Source of the DNA: Bacteroidota bacterium
GTDB taxonomy: Bacteria; Bacteroidota; Bacteroidia; Flavobacteriales_F; PHOS-HE28
NCBI GenBank assembly: GCA_023418095.1
Contig: JAEZDL010000217.1
Span: forward strand, 1 to 26,614
Direction of reading: 5' to 3'
DNA: 26,614 nt
Positions 16,383-24,770 of this stretch are shown in pieces (positions within the stretch are counted from its first letter, which is position 1; each line of letters starts with the position of its first letter). The notes beneath the pieces were generated by a model that was not told where the DNA came from, made no database searches, and was given only the letters and a program-made list of their open reading frames with translations. A program made the translations under genes and the position numbers.

Positions 16383-16406
16383 AAGTTTCAATATTTACTG
16401 AAAGTT
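16383..16406. promoter_or_regulatory. Putative operator 2 for the GbsR/MarR regulator, before the SDR gene
   Basis: A second copy of the 24-bp pseudo-palindrome: arms AAGTTTCAA and CTGAAAGTT around TATTTA, two mismatches between arms. It is centred 46 bp before the ATG at 16441, close to the spacing seen for operator 1. It lies just after the regulator gene's stop codon and a T-run at 16371-16376. Confidence 0.6.
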
Positions 16407-16440
16407 TGAAAAAATGAGCCTCAACATTTCCCAATAAGCC

Positions 16441-17454
16441 ATGAAGAAGAAGATCATACTTGCCGGCGGTACGGGCCTGATCGGCCGGTTGCTCGCAAGG
16501 CATTTCAGGAGTGAAGGATACCAGGTGATCGTGCTCACGCGCGGTAGGGACCGATCGGAGAATGGGATCGAACATGTGCATTGGGCCCCCCCCGGTCCGA
16601 TCGGTTTACGCGATCGGTTGGAAGGCGCGGCAGCCGTGATCGGACTGAACGGTGCTTCGGTGGACAACCGCTACACGAAGGCAAATAAGTGGGAGATCAT
16701 CCATAGCCGCATTTCCAGCACGATCGCGATCGGAGACGCGATCAAGCGCTGCATCGATCCACCCGAACTGTGGATCCAACTGAGCACCGCCACGATCTAC
16801 CGGCATGCCGAGGACAGGCCAATGGATCAGTTCACCGGCGAGATCGGAAATGGTTTCAGCGTGGAAGTGGCGCGCACATGGGAAGCCGTGGCACAAGCCG
16901 CACTGGATCCCGATCGGAAAAGGACACGGCTCGTGCTGCTCCGATCGGCCATGGTGTTGAGCACGCTGGGCGGAGTGCTGCCGCGGCTTGCTGCACTCAC
17001 ACGGATCGGTCTGGGTGGAAGGCATGGGAGCGGTGAACAATTCGTGAGCTGGATCCATGGAAAGGATCTTGTGCGCGCGATCGAATTCATCATGCATTCA
17101 CAGAAGGCGGAAGGTGTTTACGATCTGGCCGCACCTGAACCGGTCCGCGATCGGATGTTGATGGAGGCACTGCGCGCGCACATCAGGCCGTGGGTCCATT
17201 TCCCGAAGCCGAAGTGGATGTTGGAGGTGGGCGCCTTTTTCATGCGGACCGAGACCGAACTGATCCTCAAGAGCCGCCGCGTGGTGCCGACACGCTTGTT
17301 GCAGGAAGGATTCGAATTCGATCTTCCCGGGATCACGAGTGCGCTCGTCGATCTTCTGGGAAGGAAGGAGCAGCCTTCCAGCCGGCCAGTGAACATCGCC
17401 CCTTCGCTTGCTGGCGGCGCCTGCGAACAGGATCGGGCTTGGCCCATATCGTAA
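16441..17454 (+). CDS. TIGR01777-type SDR family protein (YfcH-like nucleotide-binding epimerase fold)
   Basis: A 337-residue Rossmann-fold protein. The nucleotide-binding motif is ILAGGTGLIGRLLARHF (GGTGLIG at residues 9-15). Family signatures include AVIGLNGASVDNRYT, the IIHSRISSTIAIGDAI helix, LSTATIYRHAED and RTRLVLLRSAMVLS. WIHGKDLVRAIEFI and a C-terminal DUF1731-like segment (PKPKWMLEVGAFFMRTETEL then SRRVVPTRLLQEGFEF) complete the fold. The family resembles extended SDR epimerases and may bind NAD(P), but its reaction is unknown. Relatives usually end near residue 300; this one has about 30 further residues (from QPSSRPVNIAPS to the stop) with no recognised match. Operator 2 precedes it, suggesting control by the adjacent regulator. 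Confidence 0.88.
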   Translation: MKKKIILAGGTGLIGRLLARHFRSEGYQVIVLTRGRDRSENGIEHVHWAPPGPIGLRDRLEGAAAVIGLNGASVDNRYTKANKWEIIHSRISSTIAIGDAIKRCIDPPELWIQLSTATIYRHAEDRPMDQFTGEIGNGFSVEVARTWEAVAQAALDPDRKRTRLVLLRSAMVLSTLGGVLPRLAALTRIGLGGRHGSGEQFVSWIHGKDLVRAIEFIMHSQKAEGVYDLAAPEPVRDRMLMEALRAHIRPWVHFPKPKWMLEVGAFFMRTETELILKSRRVVPTRLLQEGFEFDLPGITSALVDLLGRKEQPSSRPVNIAPSLAGGACEQDRAWPIS

Positions 17455-17505
17455 CCCAGCGCGCCGCCCGATCGTACGATGGATGTGTCACAAACACTTC
17501 CATGC

Positions 17506-20500
17506 ATGCGGCTACGATACTTGATCATCCTGATCCTAGTGGCATTCGCCGGTATCAGAGCAGGCGCCACGCATATGTCGGGCGGTGAGATCTACTGGGA
17601 ATGCATTGGCCCCAACACGTACCGGATACAGCTCGTGGTGTACCGGGATTGTGCGGGGATCAATGTGGATCCCTCCTATACGCTGCAGCTCACCAGCCCT
17701 TGCGGAAATCGGAGCCTTACGGTGACCACGCCCGGTGGAGTTGAGATCTCGCAATTGTGCGATATGGAACTTCCGAACAGCACCTGCAACGGCGGGACCC
17801 TGCCCGGCATACAGCAATACATCTACTCAGGCACCATCGTTCTGCCGCCGTGCAATTCCTGGTCGATCCGGTGGACGAACATCTACCGGAACAATGCGAT
17901 CGCCAACCTGATGAACCCCGGTACGCAGGAAATGTTCATCGAAGCGGTGATGAACAATGCTGTCGCACCCTGCAATGATTCACCGGTGTTCACCAATACG
18001 GCGATCCCCTACGTGTGCCTCGGTTACCCGGTAACCTTCAGTTACGGTTCGTTCGATCCGGAGGCCGATTCACTGAGCTACGCTCTGATCGGTGCACGCA
18101 AGGCGGGTGGTAACCCGATCCCTTACCTGGCGCCCAACACCGGTGCTGTTCCGATCCCGGGCATCACCCTCGATCCCGTCACGGGTCTGATCAACTTCAC
18201 CTTGAACACGGCCGGTAACTGGGTGGTGGTGGTGCGGGTAACGCAATACAATGAGGCCGGGCAGGTGATCGGAACGATCATGCGCGACATGCAGTTCGTG
18301 GCCTATCCCTGCGACAACATCCCGCCTGATGCCGCTACGGGGCTCGTCTCGAACCTCACCGGCGCCGCGGTGCAGACTGGTCCAAGGGCCGTGCAGGTCT
18401 GCGAATCAGGTGATTTCTGCTTCGATATGCAGATCAGTGACGTGAACTTGGCAAACGTACTGGACGCGTTCAGCAATATCCAGCAGAACCTGCCGGGATC
18501 CACTTTCACCTTCACCGGCACCAATCCGATCACCGCCACCGTATGCTGGACCGCGACGCCTGGTACGGCCGGTTTCTTCCCATTCATCGTGAACGTGAAC
18601 GATGGTGCATGCCCCATCCCGGCGTTCCAGACCTATGTGTATTCCGTGGAAGTACTGCCTGGCATCACCGCTTCGATCCAGGAAGTTGATGAGACCTGCC
18701 TGGGTACGAACGATGGAAGCCTGACGGCTGTGATCACCGCCGGGACCGCTCCATATATCTACACCTGGAGCAATGGCGAGAACACCGCCACCATGACCGA
18801 TGTGCCGGGTGACTATGAACTATCGATCACCGATGCGAACGGCTGCGTATCGCACCTGTTGACCGGCACCATCGGCACTTCCGCGTTACCCAATGAAGCG
18901 GATGCCGGCGCGGATGGCGTGGTGTGCATGGACCAGCTCCCGATCCAATTGAGCGGCACGGTAACGAACGCCACCACCGGCCAATGGAGCGGCGGTACAG
19001 GTACGTTCAGTGGCAGTGGCCTCAATATGCAATACGTACCGAGCGCGGCCGATATCGCCGCAGGAAGCGTTCAGTTGACGCTCACCACAACGAACAATAC
19101 CGGTTGCCCGCCAGCGAGCGATGATGTGATCTACACCATACCGAACAGTTTCGCCGATGGTTCCGTGAGCGCGATAGATGCCACGTGTTATGGCACCAGC
19201 GATGGTTCGGCGAGCTTCTCCCCGGCCGATCCCGGCTTCACATACCTCTGGAGCGACCCCGCTGCACAGACAACCCCTACGGCCACGGGCTTGGAAGCGG
19301 GTACATTGAACGTAACGGTGACCGACGCCTTCGGCTGCACCATCACCATGCCCGCAGTGATCGGTCCCGCATCACCTGTAACGATCGTGGAGATCACCTC
19401 GGTGGATGAAACGTGCCTGAACGCGGGTAACGGATCGGCAACAGTGAACGTTTCAGGTGGGACCGCCCCATACCAGTTCGAATGGAGCAACAACCAATCC
19501 GGCCCTACGATCACGGCCCCATCCGGTAACTATTCAGTGTTGATCACCGATGCGAACGGCTGCGCGCCGGCCGTAGGTAACATCACGATCGGAACCGCCG
19601 CCATGCCAAATTCCGCCGATGCTGGTGGCGACCAGGTACTGTGCATGGATGCGCTCACCGCCGACCTGGCGGCCACTGTCACCAATGCAACGACCGGTAC
19701 CTGGAGTGGCGGAACTGGAACGTTCGCCGGCAACGGCCTGAACGTTCAATACACACCTTCCGCCGCTGATATCGCTGCTGGCAACGTGGTGCTCACCTTC
19801 ACCACCACGGACAATACCGGTTGTGCACCTGCATCGGATGATGTGCTCCTCCTGATCCCGAACAGCTTCCAGGATGGTGTACTCTTGGTGACGGATGCGA
19901 CCTGCTACGAACTGAGCAACGGATCGGCGAGCTATACGGTGGGCGACCCGATCTTCCAATACCACTGGAGCGATCCACTTGGGCAGACCACGGCCACAGC
20001 AACCGGGCTGGCCGCAGGCGGATATACGCTCACGGTTACAGATATCCATGGCTGCTCGATGGTACTTCCGTTCACCATCGGCCCGGTGGATCCTGTCACG
20101 ATCACCGAAGTGATCATCGTTGATGAAACGTGTTTGAACGAAGGGAATGGATCGGCGACAGTAAGCGTCGCTGGTGGAACAGCGCCATACCAATACAACT
20201 GGAGCACGGGCGCCACCGGTACTTCGATCACCGCAGCCTCGGGTACGTACACGATATCGATCACCGATGCCAACGGTTGTGCGCCCGCTGAAGCACAGGC
20301 CACGATCGGCGCAGCTGCATTACCGATCAGCGTTGATGCAGGCGCGGACATCGTAGTGTGCATGGACCAGTTGCAGGTACAATTGACCGGGAACATCATC
20401 AACGCACCAGGTGGCACCTGGAGCGGCGGCACCGGTATTTTCACCGGTAATGGACCATCAGCCCAGTACACCCCTTCAGCAGCCGATATCGATCTGGGCA

Positions 20501-23500
20501 GCGTGATCCTCACACTCCTGAGCGACACCGATACAGGCTGTCCGCCGGATTCCGACCAGGTCACTCTTTTCATCCCGAACAGTTTTCAGGGAGGATCGGT
20601 CACCACGACGGATGCGACATGCTCCTACTCCACCGATGGATCGGCCGCTTACACACCGGCGATCCCGGGTTTCACTTACCAGTGGGATGTGTTCAACAAC
20701 ACTACACCGATGGTGACCGGCCTTGGCCAGGGCACTTATTCAGTAACTGTGACCGATCAATTCGGCTGCACGATCACCCTTCCTGCGGAGATCGAGCTGC
20801 CCGATCCGCTCTTCATCGTGGAAACGGTCACCGATCCCGAGACCTGCCTTGGAACGGGTGATGGATCTGCGAGCGTGGTGGCCCTTGGCGGCACGGCCCC
20901 ATACACGTATATCTGGAGCAATGGTGTGGTGAACGATACGATCGTCGCCACATCGGGTGAATACAACGTTTCGGTATTCGATGCGAACGGATGCGTGCCT
21001 GCGACCGCACAGGTAACGATCGCCGCAGCGGCCCTCCCGAACAGCGCTGATGCAGGGGGCGATCAGATAGCCTGCATGGATGATCTTATCCTCGATCTGC
21101 AAGGCAGCGTTACCAACGCGCCGGATGGAACGTGGAGCGGCGGCACCGGTTACTTCACCGGTACAGGTCCTGTTGCGCAATATGTGATCTCACCTGCGGA
21201 TGTCGCTGCCGGAACGGTCACGCTCACGCTCACCACGATCGGCAATACCGGCTGTCCGCCGGCATCAGATCAACTGGTGATCAGCATACCGAACAGCTTC
21301 GCCGATGGTATCATCACGGCAACGGATGCCACGTGCTATGAATTGAACAACGGCTCTGCGAGCTACACACCGGAGAACGCCACGTTCACCTACCTGTGGA
21401 ACGATCCGCTCGCACAGAACACCGCTACGGCCACGGGCCTGGGCGCTGGAAGTTACCAGTTGAGCGTGACGGACATGTATGGTTGCGCCACGCAACTGCC
21501 GGTCTTCATCGGTCCCGCTTCACCGATCACCATCCTGCAGCTGATCAGCAACAACGAGAACTGCCTTGGTTCGGGAGATGGATCGGCCTCAGTGCTGGCC
21601 ACGGGAGGCCATGCTCCTTATACCTACTCCTGGAGCAACGGATCGGACCAATCATCGATCACCGCCGCTTCAGGGACCTACACCGTTGCGATCTCCGATG
21701 CGAACGGTTGCGCACCCACCATCGGTGAGGTAACGATCGGTAGCATCGGTCTGCCGAACATCGCTGATGCCGGTGCCGACGCGATCGCGTGCATGAACAG
21801 TTACCCGATCCAATTGCAGGGCAACGTGACCAACGCGCCCAGCGGTACCTGGAGCGGTGGAAGCGGTGCGTTCAACGACAACGGTGTTTCGGTGGAATAC
21901 TTCCCGACGATAACCGAGATCCTTGCGGGCGGGGTCGATCTGGTGCTCACCACTTCAGGCAACGAGACATGTCCGGCCGCTACGGATACTGTTCACATCA
22001 CCCTGGCGAACGCATTCATCGATGCATCGATCCTCGCTGACAATGCGAACTGCAATGCTTCGGCGGATGGGACACTGAGCTTCACACCGGTCAACAGTGC
22101 CTTCACCTACGCATGGGACATCGCAGGCGCGCCGGACGCTCCCGTGGCCACAGGGCTCGCCGCAGGTGATTATACCCTTACTGTAACGGATCAACTCGGC
22201 TGTGACAGCACGTTCTCCGCCACCATCTCCGAACCCGATCCATTGGTGATCTCCTCGATCATTACCACGGATGTATCCTGCCATGCCGGAAGCAACGGCC
22301 AGGCCGATCTGCAGATCGAAGGCGGAACAGCGCCTTATCTCGCAAGCTGGAGCAACGGAGGCATCGGCCTCACCCAGTTCAACCTGGCCGCGGGTGTGCA
22401 CGAAGTACAGGTGATCGACCAGAACGGTTGTGTCACATCATCCGCTGCCATCATCGACCAGCCCGATCCGATCCTGGTGCAGGCACAGGTGCCTGATACG
22501 GTATGCGTGAACGCGCCGGTGATCCTTACCGCCGAAGCCCAGGGTGGCAATGGAGGCTACCAGTTCGATTGGGGCACGCTTGGCACCGGGAATCCCTTGA
22601 CCGTTGAGTTCCCCGGATCACAAGTGGTCTTCCTCAGCGTTACGGACAGCGCGGGCTGCAGCGCACCAGCTCTCACCGAAATGGTATATGTGCTTGATCT
22701 CTCGCTGGCGGATCTGAACGTGTACGGCAACACCACGGTGTGTCCCGGTGAAGAGGTCACGATCGGTGCGAGCGTCAGCGGTTATCCGGGCACTTATGCG
22801 CTCAGCTGGCCATCGCTTCAGGCTTACGGCACCGGGCCTTTCACCTTCCCGATCAGCAGCGGCACCAACGTACCGGTGATCCTATCGAATTCATGCGGCG
22901 ACACCCAGAATGAAACAATTACCCTGCTGGTGGACGTATTACCGGCCGTGCAACTTCCACCGATCATCGCCCAGGGCTGCGCGCCGCTCACGGTGCAGTT
23001 CCCCAACATTCCGCTGGGCAATGTCACCTGGGCGTGGGACCTGGGCAATGGGCAGACCTCCAGCGTGCCTTCACCCCTGGTGATCTACAACGCCGGAACG
23101 TACACCGCATCGGTCACTGTTACCACGCCGTTCGGTTGCACCACCACGATCCCGGCCAGTGGCCAGATCATCGCCGATGTGCCTCCCGTGGCGGCCTTCA
23201 CTCCTTCAGCCTACACGGCAGCCCTGGATCAAGCGACCTTCCAGTTCACCGATCTCAGCACGGGCAACATCAACTCCTACAACTGGACCTTCGGGGACGG
23301 CGGCACCAGCTCCGCGATCAACCCTACACATAATTACAACGACATCGGCACCTTCGAAGTGGAACTGATGGTGCAGAGCGCGAACGGATGCACGAGCACC
23401 GCAACGCAGATCCTGCAGATCACACCGGTGTACGACATTACCCTGCCCAACGCCTTCACACCCGGCCAGGGCGGCGGCAATGGCGGCGCCTTCGATCCGA

Positions 23501-23736
23501 ACGATCTCAGCAACGATGTGTTCTACGCCTTCGTGGAACATGTGGAGGACTTCCGCATGCGCATCTTCAACCGTTGGGGCGAGCTCGTGTTCGAAAGTGA
23601 TGAGCTCACGCGCGGCTGGGATGGCTACTACAAGGGCGAATTGAGCCCCCAGGACGTGTACGTGGTACAAACGTGGATCCGCTTCGTAGACGGTCGCGAG
23701 ATCCAGAAACTCACCGATCTCACCTTGTTCCGATGA
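17506..23736 (+). CDS. SprB-like giant surface adhesin with PKD domains and T9SS type B sorting domain
   Basis: A 2076-residue secreted protein. A signal peptide (MRLRYLIILILVAFAGIRAG, cleavage near ATH) is followed by a Cys-containing N-terminal domain (MSGGEIYWECIGPNTYRIQL onward, to about 390). Residues 395-1588 are five tandem 239-residue super-repeats. Each has a SprB-type repeat (DETCLNAGNGSATV...), a beta domain with WSGGTGTF and a run like QYTPSAADIAAG, and a second SprB-type repeat (DATCYELSNGSASY...). A sixth SprB-type repeat and Ig-like segments follow, then two PKD-type domains (WAWDLGNGQTSS near 1840 and YNWTFGDGGTSS near 1925). The C-terminus from about 1976 (ITLPNAFTPG, MRIFNRWGELVFESDE, GWDGYYKG, QDVYVVQ) is a gliding-motility-associated type B sorting domain. 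It probably acts as a cell-surface adhesin like Flavobacterium SprB, though much shorter. An in-frame ATG at 17479 is an alternative start. Confidence 0.92.
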   Translation: MRLRYLIILILVAFAGIRAGATHMSGGEIYWECIGPNTYRIQLVVYRDCAGINVDPSYTLQLTSPCGNRSLTVTTPGGVEISQLCDMELPNSTCNGGTLPGIQQYIYSGTIVLPPCNSWSIRWTNIYRNNAIANLMNPGTQEMFIEAVMNNAVAPCNDSPVFTNTAIPYVCLGYPVTFSYGSFDPEADSLSYALIGARKAGGNPIPYLAPNTGAVPIPGITLDPVTGLINFTLNTAGNWVVVVRVTQYNEAGQVIGTIMRDMQFVAYPCDNIPPDAATGLVSNLTGAAVQTGPRAVQVCESGDFCFDMQISDVNLANVLDAFSNIQQNLPGSTFTFTGTNPITATVCWTATPGTAGFFPFIVNVNDGACPIPAFQTYVYSVEVLPGITASIQEVDETCLGTNDGSLTAVITAGTAPYIYTWSNGENTATMTDVPGDYELSITDANGCVSHLLTGTIGTSALPNEADAGADGVVCMDQLPIQLSGTVTNATTGQWSGGTGTFSGSGLNMQYVPSAADIAAGSVQLTLTTTNNTGCPPASDDVIYTIPNSFADGSVSAIDATCYGTSDGSASFSPADPGFTYLWSDPAAQTTPTATGLEAGTLNVTVTDAFGCTITMPAVIGPASPVTIVEITSVDETCLNAGNGSATVNVSGGTAPYQFEWSNNQSGPTITAPSGNYSVLITDANGCAPAVGNITIGTAAMPNSADAGGDQVLCMDALTADLAATVTNATTGTWSGGTGTFAGNGLNVQYTPSAADIAAGNVVLTFTTTDNTGCAPASDDVLLLIPNSFQDGVLLVTDATCYELSNGSASYTVGDPIFQYHWSDPLGQTTATATGLAAGGYTLTVTDIHGCSMVLPFTIGPVDPVTITEVIIVDETCLNEGNGSATVSVAGGTAPYQYNWSTGATGTSITAASGTYTISITDANGCAPAEAQATIGAAALPISVDAGADIVVCMDQLQVQLTGNIINAPGGTWSGGTGIFTGNGPSAQYTPSAADIDLGSVILTLLSDTDTGCPPDSDQVTLFIPNSFQGGSVTTTDATCSYSTDGSAAYTPAIPGFTYQWDVFNNTTPMVTGLGQGTYSVTVTDQFGCTITLPAEIELPDPLFIVETVTDPETCLGTGDGSASVVALGGTAPYTYIWSNGVVNDTIVATSGEYNVSVFDANGCVPATAQVTIAAAALPNSADAGGDQIACMDDLILDLQGSVTNAPDGTWSGGTGYFTGTGPVAQYVISPADVAAGTVTLTLTTIGNTGCPPASDQLVISIPNSFADGIITATDATCYELNNGSASYTPENATFTYLWNDPLAQNTATATGLGAGSYQLSVTDMYGCATQLPVFIGPASPITILQLISNNENCLGSGDGSASVLATGGHAPYTYSWSNGSDQSSITAASGTYTVAISDANGCAPTIGEVTIGSIGLPNIADAGADAIACMNSYPIQLQGNVTNAPSGTWSGGSGAFNDNGVSVEYFPTITEILAGGVDLVLTTSGNETCPAATDTVHITLANAFIDASILADNANCNASADGTLSFTPVNSAFTYAWDIAGAPDAPVATGLAAGDYTLTVTDQLGCDSTFSATISEPDPLVISSIITTDVSCHAGSNGQADLQIEGGTAPYLASWSNGGIGLTQFNLAAGVHEVQVIDQNGCVTSSAAIIDQPDPILVQAQVPDTVCVNAPVILTAEAQGGNGGYQFDWGTLGTGNPLTVEFPGSQVVFLSVTDSAGCSAPALTEMVYVLDLSLADLNVYGNTTVCPGEEVTIGASVSGYPGTYALSWPSLQAYGTGPFTFPISSGTNVPVILSNSCGDTQNETITLLVDVLPAVQLPPIIAQGCAPLTVQFPNIPLGNVTWAWDLGNGQTSSVPSPLVIYNAGTYTASVTVTTPFGCTTTIPASGQIIADVPPVAAFTPSAYTAALDQATFQFTDLSTGNINSYNWTFGDGGTSSAINPTHNYNDIGTFEVELMVQSANGCTSTATQILQITPVYDITLPNAFTPGQGGGNGGAFDPNDLSNDVFYAFVEHVEDFRMRIFNRWGELVFESDELTRGWDGYYKGELSPQDVYVVQTWIRFVDGREIQKLTDLTLFR
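18688..22269 (+). repeat. Five tandem 239-codon super-repeats in the adhesin gene
   Basis: Aligning on the DETCL-type motif, unit starts are at 18688, 19405, 20122, 20836 and 21553, with the next equivalent motif at 22270. The intervals are 717, 717, 714, 717 and 717 bp. Units are similar in protein sequence but clearly diverged in DNA, so length is conserved better than sequence. Confidence 0.9.
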
Positions 23737-24737
23737 TCACCAAGGCCGGCCACATACTCTCGGCACTACTCGTGCTTCTGGCTTGCGGTGTTTCTGCACA
23801 AGATCCGCAGTTCACGCAATTCTACGCTGCACCGCAGTACCTCAATCCCGCGCTCACGGGCAACACGCAGCAGGATCGCGTGGCGCTGAACTACCGCCTG
23901 CAATGGCCCGGTGTTCAGCCCGGCTACGAAACGTATGCGTTCGCTTACGATCACCGGTTCAGCGGGCTCAACTGCGGGTTGGGTGGCTGGGTATTGAAGG
24001 ATCAGGCCGGCAGCAACGGTCTCACGTTCACCTCCATCGCGATCAACTACAGCTATGAAGCGCGTTTGAACCATCGTCATGCGTTCCGCGCAGGTCTTCG
24101 CCTGGGTTACACCATGCGCGGTGTGAACCCTTCGGGATTCCTTTTCGCCGATCAGGTGATCAGGGACAATGCACCGCGCTCGATCGAGATGAACATCGTG
24201 CAGGGGATCGATTACCTCGATATCGCCACAGGTGGATTGTTCTACAGTGAACAATTCTGGATCGGCTTCTCGCTGAACCACCTGAACCGGCCGAACCAGA
24301 GCCTGCTCATGAGCGGCGAGGCACGGCTGGCCATGCGCACCTCGGTGCACAGCGGTTATGTGTTCCCGCTCGACGGCCGCAAATTCAGGAGGAGCGATAC
24401 CAAGATGACCATCGCCGGGCACTACAAGGCCCAGGCGAAATGGGACCAGTTCGATCTCGGCGGCTACATCGATCACCACCGGTTGAGCGCGGGTCTCTGG
24501 TACCGCGGCCTTCCGATCGTGAAATCATACGAACCCGGCTATGGGAACAGTGAAGCGATGATCCTCATGGTGGGCGTTTCCACGGAAAGCCAGTTGCGCT
24601 TCACCTACAGTTACGATATCACGATCAGCAAGCTCACCATGCGATCGGCCGGAGCCCACGAGATCAGCCTGATCTACGAATGGCCGCGCAAGCACAAGAT
24701 GCGCCGCCATAAGGTGGTGCCATGCCCGAAGTTCTGA
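23733..24737 (+). CDS. PorP/SprF-family type IX secretion outer-membrane protein
   Basis: A 334-residue protein with a signal peptide (ILSALLVLLACGVSAQ). The mature start QDPQFTQFYAAPQYLNPALT is the hallmark of the PorP/SprF family. The rest alternates beta-strand-like segments expected for an outer-membrane barrel (GLRLGYTMRGVNPSGFLFAD, GLWYRGLPIVKSYEPGYGN, LRFTYSYDITISKL). In Flavobacterium johnsoniae, SprF is needed for secretion or attachment of SprB; type B T9SS substrates often have such a dedicated partner gene. Here the start codon overlaps the adhesin stop codon as ATGA at 23733-23736, which implies translational coupling and a matched pair. The frame is open upstream to 23673 but that part lies inside the adhesin's sorting domain. 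The gene is convergent with the last gene, 33 bp away. Confidence 0.93.
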   Translation: MITKAGHILSALLVLLACGVSAQDPQFTQFYAAPQYLNPALTGNTQQDRVALNYRLQWPGVQPGYETYAFAYDHRFSGLNCGLGGWVLKDQAGSNGLTFTSIAINYSYEARLNHRHAFRAGLRLGYTMRGVNPSGFLFADQVIRDNAPRSIEMNIVQGIDYLDIATGGLFYSEQFWIGFSLNHLNRPNQSLLMSGEARLAMRTSVHSGYVFPLDGRKFRRSDTKMTIAGHYKAQAKWDQFDLGGYIDHHRLSAGLWYRGLPIVKSYEPGYGNSEAMILMVGVSTESQLRFTYSYDITISKLTMRSAGAHEISLIYEWPRKHKMRRHKVVPCPKF

Positions 24738-24770
24738 TCGGATCGGATGATCAACACAATGCAGCGAGAT

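Noticed and set aside
18688..22269. Regularly spaced repeats that might suggest a CRISPR array
   Set aside because: The period is 717 bp, the repeats are coding and in frame, and no short identical direct repeats or cas genes are present.
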